From NCBI GenBank assembly GCA_035388825.1, contig DAOOQQ010000013.1, forward strand, positions 1 to 64,000: DNA of 64,000 nt, in the 5' to 3' direction. Positions 1-7,751 of this stretch are shown here, piece by piece. The translations under genes were made by a program, and so were the position numbers. The number at the start of each line of letters is the position of its first letter. Within the stretch, counting starts at the first letter, position 1. The notes under the pieces were generated by a model, which saw nothing but the letters and a program-made list of their open reading frames with translations, did not search any database and was not told the origin of the DNA. This DNA is from MWAR01 sp035388825 (GTDB lineage Bacteria; Muiribacteriota; Ozemobacteria; Ozemobacterales; Ozemobacteraceae).

Positions 1-747
1 ACCGAGAATTCTCTGAGAATCCTGAATGCCAGAAGGACGATCAAGAAGGACTCGATTGCGGCCAGACTGAAGGAGTTCCGGCCGATCATCGCCGTCATCC
101 CGTGCCGGAAAAACTATGATTTTTATCCGGATCTCTGGCGTGAGAACATCCTCGAGGATTCTCTCCTGGAGCACGCCATCAAAAGCTGCATGAGCTCCCC
201 GATCTTCGATCACATCGTGGTGACCTCGGACAATCCGGACGCCCGAGAGACCCTGGAGAAGTTTTCGGACCCGAGGCTCCTGTTCATGGGACGAAACATC
301 GAGCACACCATCCCGTCGTGCAGCATCGTCGCATCCCTCGAGCCGATCGTTCGCTCGCTGGACGCCCGTCGGTCCGGAATCACCGTCCTCTCCTACATCC
401 AATCGCCCTTCATAAGCAGGCATATTCTCGAAGAGGCGGTTCATACGTTGTTGGTCAACGATGCGGATTCGGCATTCGCTGTCCAGGAAATCCACGACCC
501 GCTGCTGAAAAGGACGCCAAACGGGCTTGTCCCCATCAATTACTCCAGGGGAATCAGAACGGATTTCGACACGATCTACCTGCAGGCAAGAACCGCTTCG
601 GCGACAAAGAATATTAATTTGAAGACCGGAAGTCTCACGGGCTCTAAAATCGTGAATTTTGTCGTTCCCAAGGAAGAATCGTTTTTCATCGAAAACAAAA
701 AAGATCTCGAAATAGCCAGACTCCTGAGTGTAAGGAGTGTAAAATAA
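1..747 (+). CDS. Acylneuraminate cytidylyltransferase-like protein, 5' end missing
   Basis: The frame is open from the first base, so the start lies upstream; the first in-frame ATG (190) falls inside the domain. The visible part begins with about 30 residues of uncertain origin. It then enters a nucleotidyltransferase core with IIAVIPCRKN near the start of the fold, HIVVTSDNPDA in the second strand, and SYIQSPFIS where this family holds its pyrimidine-binding segment. This is the CMP-sialate/CMP-legionaminate synthetase type, which transfers CMP from CTP to a nonulosonic acid. The usual phosphate-loop sequence RxGSKxxPxKN is not intact (CRKNYDFYPDLWREN instead), so activity or substrate may be unusual. 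The upstream residues could be a CBS or SAF remnant as in PtmE-type fusions; I cannot decide. The next gene starts 3 nt downstream. Confidence 0.7.
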   Translation, partial: TENSLRILNARRTIKKDSIAARLKEFRPIIAVIPCRKNYDFYPDLWRENILEDSLLEHAIKSCMSSPIFDHIVVTSDNPDARETLEKFSDPRLLFMGRNIEHTIPSCSIVASLEPIVRSLDARRSGITVLSYIQSPFISRHILEEAVHTLLVNDADSAFAVQEIHDPLLKRTPNGLVPINYSRGIRTDFDTIYLQARTASATKNINLKTGSLTGSKIVNFVVPKEESFFIENKKDLEIARLLSVRSVK

Positions 748-750
748 GAT

Positions 751-1440
751 ATGAAATTCGGAGCAATACTCGCTGCACGAACCGGTTCGCAACGTCTTCC
801 GGGGAAAGTTCTTTTCCCTTTCATGGGAGTGCCCGTCGTCTCCTTCATCATTCGACGACTCAAAACGTCCAGGCTCCTCAGTGAAATCGTCCTGGCCACC
901 ACCGTGCTGCCGGAGGATGACAGGGTCGCCGAAATAGGAAGGCAGGAAGCGATCGGCGTTTACCGCGGTTCCTCAGAAGATGTTTTGGGAAGATATGTAA
1001 AGGCCGCGGAAAACAGGGGATTCGATCATGCCGTGAGGGTGACCGGGGACTGCCCGTTCGTCGACGGGGAAACTCTGGACTATGTCCTCGAATCCTGCCT
1101 TCGAGAGAAAACGTTCGATCTGATGACCACCAAGCCGGCATTTCCTCATGGGGTCGATTATGAGGTGTATCCCACACGGGTTTTGAAGGAAATCGATGCC
1201 ATGCCGGCACTTCCATCCAGCGAGCGGGAGCACATCCTGAACCATGTGTATGACAACGCTGCCGAATACCGGATCAAGCGCCTGACCCCGCCTCCCGACC
1301 TGGTCCTGGATGAGACGATTTTCCTGCTCGACACCCGGGAAGATTACGACCGGATGCAGCTTCTGCTTGCAGGAGAGACCGATCCTCTGGTCAGGCCATC
1401 CCACCTGATACGAAAGCATCTCCATTCGCGAAACTCCTGA
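751..1440 (+). CDS. SpsF-like cytidylyltransferase
   Basis: This 229-residue protein carries the SpsF/CMP-transferase signature ARTGSQRLPGKVL at residues 9-21 and VRVTGDCPFVD around residue 93, the acidic motif that binds the metal-nucleotide. SpsF-family enzymes activate a sugar acid or related substrate with CTP in surface polysaccharide pathways; the substrate here is unknown. The length is normal for a single-domain member. The ATG follows AAGGAG at 732-737. It sits between a NeuA-like gene and an acyl-activating fusion, so the three probably prepare one acylated, CMP-activated residue. That grouping is inference from gene order. Confidence 0.8.
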   Translation: MKFGAILAARTGSQRLPGKVLFPFMGVPVVSFIIRRLKTSRLLSEIVLATTVLPEDDRVAEIGRQEAIGVYRGSSEDVLGRYVKAAENRGFDHAVRVTGDCPFVDGETLDYVLESCLREKTFDLMTTKPAFPHGVDYEVYPTRVLKEIDAMPALPSSEREHILNHVYDNAAEYRIKRLTPPPDLVLDETIFLLDTREDYDRMQLLLAGETDPLVRPSHLIRKHLHSRNS

Positions 1441-1444
1441 TATC

Positions 1445-4102
1445 ATGAAAACGTTCCGCCAACGTCTGACCGATATCTGCACGGCCACGCCGGATGTAGA
1501 GTGGATCACTTTTTTCGGTCTCACCGCCTCGACGTCATCCACCTATCGTGAGCTTTTCAGCCGGATCCACGACTACCAGGCCTTCTTTCGGGAGAAAGGG
1601 CTTGCCGAAGGGGATTCCGTCCTCATCATCCTCAAGGAGTCCCTCGATCTGTTCGCAGGCTTCTTCGCAGGAATCGTGCATGGGGCTTTGCCGGCCTATT
1701 TCGCCTATCCCTCGCCCAAGCAATCAATAGAATCATTTATAGAATCCATCGAAAATCTGCTTCGCTATAACCACATCAAAATCGTTATCGGCTTTCGGGA
1801 AATCGTGGAAATCCTTTCCCGGGTCGAGCCGCTGAAGGCCTCCCCCTGGTTCCTGGGCGCCGTTTGTCACGAGGACATTCCCCGGAGGAACGCTCCCCTG
1901 TCCTCCGAGTTTCCGGCGGTCGCAAAAGAGGCTTTTCTTCAATTTTCCTCAGGGACGACCGGCGCCAAAAAAGGGGTCAAGATTTCGATTCCCGCGCTTT
2001 TCAACCAGATTGAAGCCTATGCGGAGTGCGTGAATTTCTCCGGGGATTCAAAGGTCGTTTCCTGGCTGCCCCACTATCACGACATGGGCCTCATCGCCTG
2101 CATGCTCATTCCCTTCCTGATGAAGGTGCCCATCATCATGATGTCCCCGTTCGAATGGGTGAAAAATCCCCGTTTGCTTCTGGATGCCGTTGTCAGGCAT
2201 CGCGGAACCCATCTGTGGCTTCCGAATTTTGCCCTGGGACATCTTGCCAAAAGCATTCCGGACGGAGACCTCAGCGGTCTGGACCTGTCTTCCATCCAAC
2301 AGATCGTGTGTTGTTCCGAGCCGTTGCTCGCGAACACCCTCGAGCCATTTCTTCGAAAATTCGCCGGCACAGGCCTGAAAGAAGAAGTCATCAGGAACTG
2401 TTACGCCATGGCAGAGAATACCTTCGCCATGTGCTCGTCCGGAAAGGGGCCTGCCCGATTTCTCGGCATTGATATCGAGGCATTCTCGAAGGAACACAGG
2501 ATCATTCCATCCCCCCAGGGGAGAAAGATCGCTTCTGCCGGGACACCTCTGTCCAACATCGACATCAGAATCATCGATGATTCCGGGAATATCCTCCCGG
2601 AAGACCGGGTTGGCGAAGTGACGATCAACAGCAACTGCATGCTCGAAGGGTATTTCAACAACCCAGAAGCCACTTCCAGCGCATTTCTCGGCGAATATTT
2701 CAAAACCGGGGACCTGGGGTTCTTCCATGCCGGTGAATTGTATATCACGGGCCGCAAGAAGGATCTCATCATCGTTGGTGGGGAAAATGTGTATCCGCAG
2801 GACATCGAGGCGATCCTCAACGAGGAGCCGTATCTGATCCCGGGGAGGAACCTTGCGTTCGGTGTCGATGATGCACGCGTCGGTACCGAGCGCGTCGTCG
2901 TGCTGGCCGAGGTTGGTGAAGATGTCGATCCGGCCGGAGTAGATCTGCTGCCGTTGAGAAAGAAGATCTTCGATCTGCTGAACATCTCTATTTCCGAATT
3001 TCTCCTGCTTCCCCATATGACCCTGAAAAAGGGGACAGCCGGAAAGATATCCCGTTCCCTGAACAAGGCTGAATATTTGAAGACCGGTTTCCTCCAGAGG
3101 GTATCCGCCGCGCCCCCCCTCGAGGGGGGCTCTTCGGGCCGGCTCGAGGATGATGTCAGAAATATTGTCATGAAGATATTACCTCGTCAGCCGGCGGGAA
3201 GCATTTCGGCGCGAACGTCCCTGCTCCGATCCGGTCTGCTCGATTCATTTTCGTTTCTCGACCTGGTCCGTTCCCTGGAGGAACGGTTCCAGACCGAGAT
3301 TCCCAAGGAACTGTGGAATGAAGAACGGTTTGATTCCATCGAAATGATCGCGAAGACCGTTTCGGGAGTCGCGAAAGCCCCCGATCCCGCGCTGCTCGAA
3401 GCTGCCAGGATTTCTCTGGAAACAAACAGGAACACGAGTCTGGCCGTGTTGCAGAGATCTCATGCGGGGGGCGGTTCGAGCGAATCTTCCGTCCTCGAGC
3501 GGCTGATCAACAACCTTCCGATTGCCAGTTCGGGGATATATACGTTTTTGCTCCGATGTGCCGGGGTCAGGGTCGGCAAAAACGTGCGCTTTCTCGGAAG
3601 GGTCAACGTGAAATTCCGGGGCAGGCCCGGCAACATCATCATCGGGAACAACGTCACTCTCGGAGGGAACATTGATCTGAGAAATCGGGAAGAAGGGCGG
3701 ATCCATCTTCACGATCATGTTTACGTCGAAGAGGAGGTCAGGATCGTCGCGGCCAGGGACGGGGGCGTTGAAATTCACGAAGGGGCGAAGATCGGCCCCT
3801 ATACGATGATCCATTCCGGGGGCACCGTGACCATCGGCCGCTATGCGCTGCTGGCCCCATTCGTTCAGATCAATTCGTCCGAATGGACGATGGATCGGAA
3901 CCGGTATATTCAGGAACAGGGTTTTCGCCATGGCATCATCGATATCGGCGAGGATGTCTGGTTGGGCGTGTGCACCTCGGTTCTGATAAACTCGAAGATC
4001 AACCGTGGCGCGATCATCGGTTCCAATTCCGTCGTTCACGGGGAAATTCCGGCCTTTGCGGTGTGTGCGGGCATTCCCGCCGTTGTCCTGCGATACCGGT
4101 AG
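1445..4102 (+). CDS. Trimodular AMP-ligase / acyl carrier / hexapeptide acyltransferase
   Basis: The 885-residue protein has three modules. Residues about 1-545 are an acyl-AMP ligase: A3 loop SSGTTGAKKG near 165-176, then GYFNNPEATSSAF, YFKTGDLG and GRKKDLIIVGGENVYPQDIE. Residues about 565-640 are an acyl carrier domain whose phosphopantetheine serine is S601 in GLLDSFSFLD. Residues about 690-885 are a left-handed beta-helix acyltransferase with repeated I-G-x-x hexapeptides and the terminal GIPAVVLRY typical of NodL/WbbJ relatives. The domains predict activation of a carboxylic acid, loading onto its own carrier, and transfer to a hydroxyl or amino group of a glycan precursor in the cytoplasm. 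The acid and acceptor are not readable. The ligase-carrier linker is crossed by a 16-bp GC palindrome (3114-3129). No strong Shine-Dalgarno precedes 1445; coupling to the gene 4 nt upstream is likely. Confidence 0.88.
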   Translation: MKTFRQRLTDICTATPDVEWITFFGLTASTSSTYRELFSRIHDYQAFFREKGLAEGDSVLIILKESLDLFAGFFAGIVHGALPAYFAYPSPKQSIESFIESIENLLRYNHIKIVIGFREIVEILSRVEPLKASPWFLGAVCHEDIPRRNAPLSSEFPAVAKEAFLQFSSGTTGAKKGVKISIPALFNQIEAYAECVNFSGDSKVVSWLPHYHDMGLIACMLIPFLMKVPIIMMSPFEWVKNPRLLLDAVVRHRGTHLWLPNFALGHLAKSIPDGDLSGLDLSSIQQIVCCSEPLLANTLEPFLRKFAGTGLKEEVIRNCYAMAENTFAMCSSGKGPARFLGIDIEAFSKEHRIIPSPQGRKIASAGTPLSNIDIRIIDDSGNILPEDRVGEVTINSNCMLEGYFNNPEATSSAFLGEYFKTGDLGFFHAGELYITGRKKDLIIVGGENVYPQDIEAILNEEPYLIPGRNLAFGVDDARVGTERVVVLAEVGEDVDPAGVDLLPLRKKIFDLLNISISEFLLLPHMTLKKGTAGKISRSLNKAEYLKTGFLQRVSAAPPLEGGSSGRLEDDVRNIVMKILPRQPAGSISARTSLLRSGLLDSFSFLDLVRSLEERFQTEIPKELWNEERFDSIEMIAKTVSGVAKAPDPALLEAARISLETNRNTSLAVLQRSHAGGGSSESSVLERLINNLPIASSGIYTFLLRCAGVRVGKNVRFLGRVNVKFRGRPGNIIIGNNVTLGGNIDLRNREEGRIHLHDHVYVEEEVRIVAARDGGVEIHEGAKIGPYTMIHSGGTVTIGRYALLAPFVQINSSEWTMDRNRYIQEQGFRHGIIDIGEDVWLGVCTSVLINSKINRGAIIGSNSVVHGEIPAFAVCAGIPAVVLRYR
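3114..3129. repeat. 16-bp perfect palindrome in a domain linker
   Basis: CCCCCCTCGAGGGGGG reads identically on both strands and encodes part of the Ala-Pro-Pro-Leu-Glu-Gly-Gly linker between the ligase and carrier modules. As RNA it could form a short hairpin. Function unknown; it may be a seam left by module fusion. Confidence 0.6.
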
Positions 4103-4129
4103 AATGATCAGAAAGACAGGCTACTCGCC

Positions 4130-5500
4130 ATGACCAACTCTCAGGAACGACCTGCACAGACATCCGACCCATTCGCGATCAGTGACGAGCAGTTCCGGAG
4201 CATTTGCTCGGATGCCGATACGTTGCTGCGCGAACTCTTTCCTGTCCCCAGAAGCATCACCGGCGACGGAGTTCGGGCCACCCTTTCGCGCCTGCAACGG
4301 GTGACCTCTTTTTCTGTCGGGGAGATCCCGTCGGGAACCGTGTGCTACGACTGGACCGTGCCGGACGAATGGCATGTCCGGTCCGCCTTCATTCGCGACC
4401 TGCAGGGGAACACCATCGTCGATTTCGCCGACAACAATGTGCATCTGGTGGGTTACAGCGTTCCGACGGACCGGATCATGAGTTTTGACGAGCTGAAGCC
4501 TCATCTGCACACGATCCCGGAGATGCCGGACGCAATTCCATATCGGACCAGTTATTATGCCAAGGATTGGGGATTCTGTTTGTCGCACTCCGAGTTCCAG
4601 AGGATGGACCGGTCCGGACGGTATCATGTCAGGATCGATGCCGACCTGCAGCCGGGCAGTCTGACCTATGGCGAATCCCTGCTGCCGGGGGAATCAACCC
4701 GGGAGATCCTGATCTCCACCTATTGCTGCCATCCTTCCCTTGCCAACGATAACCTGTCGGGAATCATTCTCTGGACGCTGCTTCTGCGATACCTGAAGCA
4801 GATACCGTTGCGTCACTCCTATCGCTTCGTGATCGTTCCGGAAACCATCGGCGCAATCGCCTATCTGGCTGCAAACGCGGAGGCCATGAAGCTGATACGC
4901 TGTGGGTTTGTCGTGACGACCGTCGGCGGCCCCGGATCGTTCGGATACAAGAAAACGTTTCTCGGCACACACGAACTGGATCTTCTGGTGGAACTTGCGT
5001 TCCGGGAGCAGGAGCTCGAGTTCGTCTCCTATCCCTTTTCCGTGAATGGCAGTGACGAAAGGCAGTACTCGTCCCCCTATTTCAGAATCCCGGTCGGAAC
5101 CATTTGCAAGGACAAGTATTACGAATACAAGGAGTATCATACTTCCCTGGATAATCTGGATTTCATCAGTGCTGAGAACCTGTGCCGAACGTTGCGCCTC
5201 TATCTTCGGGCTATTGGCAATCTGGAACGAAATCTCACCTTCCGCTCTCTTCACCCCTGGTGCGAGCCGATGCTCGGCAAACGTGGCCTGATCGCAAACA
5301 GCGGTGGAGCCTTTCTGCCCGAACGCCTGGGGGGGCAGAGGACCAGGGAAATCATCGGATGGCTCCTGTTCCATGCTGACGGGAAAACACCTTTGTTGGA
5401 GATTTCACGGCAGACAAAAATCCCTTTGAACGATCTGTACGACGTTGCCCTGGCGCTCCAGAAGGGAAAACTCTTACAAAGAATCGAGGAATCACCATGA
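4130..5500 (+). CDS. DUF4910 (M28-like) aminopeptidase-fold protein
   Basis: This 456-residue protein matches the DUF4910/DUF2172 family found in many O-antigen and capsule loci. The core carries HPSLANDNLSG with candidate zinc ligands H201 and D207, and VIVPETIG with E238, as in M28-type zinc peptidases. An inserted small domain lies around residues 65-130 (HVRSAFIRDLQGNTIVDF region). The last ~80 residues look like a winged helix (EIIGWLLFHADGKTPLLEIS). The family is presumed to hydrolyse an amide bond, but the physiological substrate is not established. Sitting behind an acyltransferase fusion, it could deacylate a sugar intermediate; that is inference. It is cytoplasmic, with no signal peptide. 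The next gene overlaps by ATGA. Confidence 0.8.
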   Translation: MTNSQERPAQTSDPFAISDEQFRSICSDADTLLRELFPVPRSITGDGVRATLSRLQRVTSFSVGEIPSGTVCYDWTVPDEWHVRSAFIRDLQGNTIVDFADNNVHLVGYSVPTDRIMSFDELKPHLHTIPEMPDAIPYRTSYYAKDWGFCLSHSEFQRMDRSGRYHVRIDADLQPGSLTYGESLLPGESTREILISTYCCHPSLANDNLSGIILWTLLLRYLKQIPLRHSYRFVIVPETIGAIAYLAANAEAMKLIRCGFVVTTVGGPGSFGYKKTFLGTHELDLLVELAFREQELEFVSYPFSVNGSDERQYSSPYFRIPVGTICKDKYYEYKEYHTSLDNLDFISAENLCRTLRLYLRAIGNLERNLTFRSLHPWCEPMLGKRGLIANSGGAFLPERLGGQRTREIIGWLLFHADGKTPLLEISRQTKIPLNDLYDVALALQKGKLLQRIEESP

Positions 5501-6885
5501 ACATCGCCTTCGTAAACCCATCTCTCCGGCCAGGCGCGAAACGGCGGCAACTGCCGGTGGGGCTTGCCTACGTGGTTTCGGCCGTGAAGCGGGCCGGGAT
5601 CCCCTTCGACCTCGTCGACATGGATATCAACCAGTATAATCTGAACGATCTGCGTGAGATTCTGGGGAAGAAGCCGTATGACGTCGTGGCCGTCGGCTGT
5701 ATCGTCACGGGCTACAAGCATGTCCTTGGGATAGCCGACGTTGCCAAGGAGTGCAATCCCGCCTGTGTCGTCATTGCAGGAAACTCTGTCGCCACCTCCA
5801 TTCCGGAAATTCTCCTGAACAATTCCCGGGTGGATATCGCCGTGATGGGCGAGGGGGATGTGACGATCGTCGAACTTCTCCAGGCATTGGCAAACCGTCG
5901 GGATATCGCAGAGGTGAAGGGGATCATCTTCAAAAAAGACGGAAGACTGCACGCCACGGACAAGCGGAATGTCATTCCCTGCCTCGATAATGTCGAGTTT
6001 CCCGACTGGGAAATTTTCGACCTCGAAAAATACAGCGCGTTCACCCAGGTGAATGTGAACTACTTCTCTGATAAACCCATCGTCTCTTTTCCCCTGAACT
6101 CCGCCCGCGGCTGCCCTTTCAACTGTACGTTCTGCTACCACGTTTTCAAACGCGAGAAGTATCGCAAGTATTCGGAAGACGTCGTGATGAAGGAAATCAG
6201 GAGATTGCACGATCGGTATGGCTGCAATTTCATCAATTTCTGGGACGAACTCACGTTTGAAAATGTCGCCAGCGCCGAACGCATGGTATCCAAGCTCAAT
6301 AACCTCGATTTCAAGATTTTCTGGACCGGCTCCATCCGGGGAAACCTTTTCAAGAGTCAACATCTTGATCTGGTGCGGGAGATGAAACGAAGCGGTTGCG
6401 ACAATATCGAATACTCCCTGGAAAACGCCAGCCCGGAAATTCTCAAGGCCATCGACAAAAAGATCAGCGTCGATGATTTCATCGAACAGTCGAACGTGCT
6501 CTGGAAAGGCGGTGTGGTTCCTCTGACGAGCGTGATTTTTGGTTATCCTCAAGAGACCCCGGAGAGCATCCGCCTGACGCTCGAGGTCTGCGAAAAATGC
6601 AATATATTCCCTTCCGTCGGGTTCCTGCTGCCCCTTCCCGGGACGCCGATCTATCAATGGGCGAAGGATAACGGCCGGATCACAGACGAAATCGAGTATC
6701 TCATGAACAGTGGCGACAGACAGGATTTCCATGTGAACCTGACCAGCATGTCGGACCACGAACTGGTCGACACCGTCACCGTCCATCTCGAAAAACTTGC
6801 GGCAAAACTCGGATTGAAGCTGGATTCAGTTTTCAAAACCACGACATATCAGAAGCCCAAGTCGAAAGACGAAACCCTGGGCTGA
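5497..6885 (+). CDS. B12-binding-domain radical SAM protein
   Basis: The 462-residue protein has an N-terminal Rossmann-like B12-binding type domain (about 1-160; VGLAYVVSAVKRAG, then VIAGNSVATSIPE and the VMGEGD strand). A radical SAM core follows with the 4Fe-4S ligands C206, C210 and C213 in CPFNCTFC. The DxHxxG cobalamin signature is not obvious, so cobalamin use is uncertain. LLPLPGTPIYQWAK near residue 378 is typical of this Elp3/MiaB-like barrel. Members methylate or rearrange unactivated carbons in natural products, hopanoids and sugars. ATGA overlap with the upstream peptidase-like gene and GAGGAA before the ATG show tight coupling. It is likely a glycan-tailoring enzyme; the reaction is unknown. 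Confidence 0.87.
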   Translation: MNIAFVNPSLRPGAKRRQLPVGLAYVVSAVKRAGIPFDLVDMDINQYNLNDLREILGKKPYDVVAVGCIVTGYKHVLGIADVAKECNPACVVIAGNSVATSIPEILLNNSRVDIAVMGEGDVTIVELLQALANRRDIAEVKGIIFKKDGRLHATDKRNVIPCLDNVEFPDWEIFDLEKYSAFTQVNVNYFSDKPIVSFPLNSARGCPFNCTFCYHVFKREKYRKYSEDVVMKEIRRLHDRYGCNFINFWDELTFENVASAERMVSKLNNLDFKIFWTGSIRGNLFKSQHLDLVREMKRSGCDNIEYSLENASPEILKAIDKKISVDDFIEQSNVLWKGGVVPLTSVIFGYPQETPESIRLTLEVCEKCNIFPSVGFLLPLPGTPIYQWAKDNGRITDEIEYLMNSGDRQDFHVNLTSMSDHELVDTVTVHLEKLAAKLGLKLDSVFKTTTYQKPKSKDETLG

Positions 6886-6937
6886 AAGGGAATGCTTCTC
6901 TTTCTGCTCGTCCCCATTCTCATGCCGGAGGTTTGAA

Positions 6938-7750
6938 ATGGCTTCCTGTCCTCTCTGCGAATCGACGGATTTTACGTTGTCCCACTTGGGCCCGACACGG
7001 ATCCAGAAGTGTTCGAACTGCCACCTCTGGTTCATTCCGGCGCCGGAGATCGAGGGCAATTACGACAAGACCTATTATGCCGCCACCAGGGCGGACAATC
7101 ACGATCTGAACGCTCTGAGAACCACACAGTATGAAATTGACGCCAGACATCTGCATCGTCATATCCAGAGCGGAAACCTCATCGATGCCGGCTGCTCGAT
7201 AGGAGCCTTCATCGACGCGCTCGATGCGGTCGGAAGGTATACGCTTCTGGGGATCGATCCCGATCTGTCCGCCATCGAAGTGGCCAGGAAGAGGACCGGC
7301 TCATCGCATATTTCCTTTGAGTGCTGCGACTGCATGAGCCTGGAACCTCGGCAGGAGGCAGATGCGCTCATATTCCGGGGCTCCTTCCAGTTCCTGGGGG
7401 CAAATCTGGCAAAGACCCTGGCTCGGGTGAAGACACTGTTGAAAAAAGGCGGCCTGCTTTTCATTTACGTGCTTCCAAACTCAGATTCCTTTGTGTTTCG
7501 TCTCCTTGGCGAAAAATGGAGCCTGTTCGATCCCGTCTACCACCGGTTGATATTCAATTCGAAATCGATCGAGCAGATGTGCAGACTTTTCGATTTCGAA
7601 ATCGTGGAACTGTCATACCCCTATCTGGAAACGGTTTATGCCGATATCGAAAAGGATTACAACTCCGTGATCGGTCTCGTCAGAGGAGAAGGGCACTCCA
7701 GTCCGCCTTTCTGGGGCAATATCATCCAGCTCGTGCTGAGGAATCGATAG
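6938..7750 (+). CDS. Zinc-ribbon class I SAM methyltransferase
   Basis: The 270-residue protein starts with a zinc ribbon (CPLCES at residues 4-9 and CSNCHLWF around 26-33), followed by a class I methyltransferase fold with the SAM-binding glycine loop LIDAGCSIGAFID and the acidic strand end LLGIDPD. A zinc ribbon before the Rossmann domain recalls sugar C-methyltransferases of the TylC3/NovU type and other polysaccharide-locus methyltransferases. GGAGG precedes the ATG by 6-7 nt, after a 52-nt gap. The methyl acceptor is unknown. A second gene of the same plan lies at 19450. Confidence 0.82.
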   Translation: MASCPLCESTDFTLSHLGPTRIQKCSNCHLWFIPAPEIEGNYDKTYYAATRADNHDLNALRTTQYEIDARHLHRHIQSGNLIDAGCSIGAFIDALDAVGRYTLLGIDPDLSAIEVARKRTGSSHISFECCDCMSLEPRQEADALIFRGSFQFLGANLAKTLARVKTLLKKGGLLFIYVLPNSDSFVFRLLGEKWSLFDPVYHRLIFNSKSIEQMCRLFDFEIVELSYPYLETVYADIEKDYNSVIGLVRGEGHSSPPFWGNIIQLVLRNR

Positions 7751-7751
7751 A

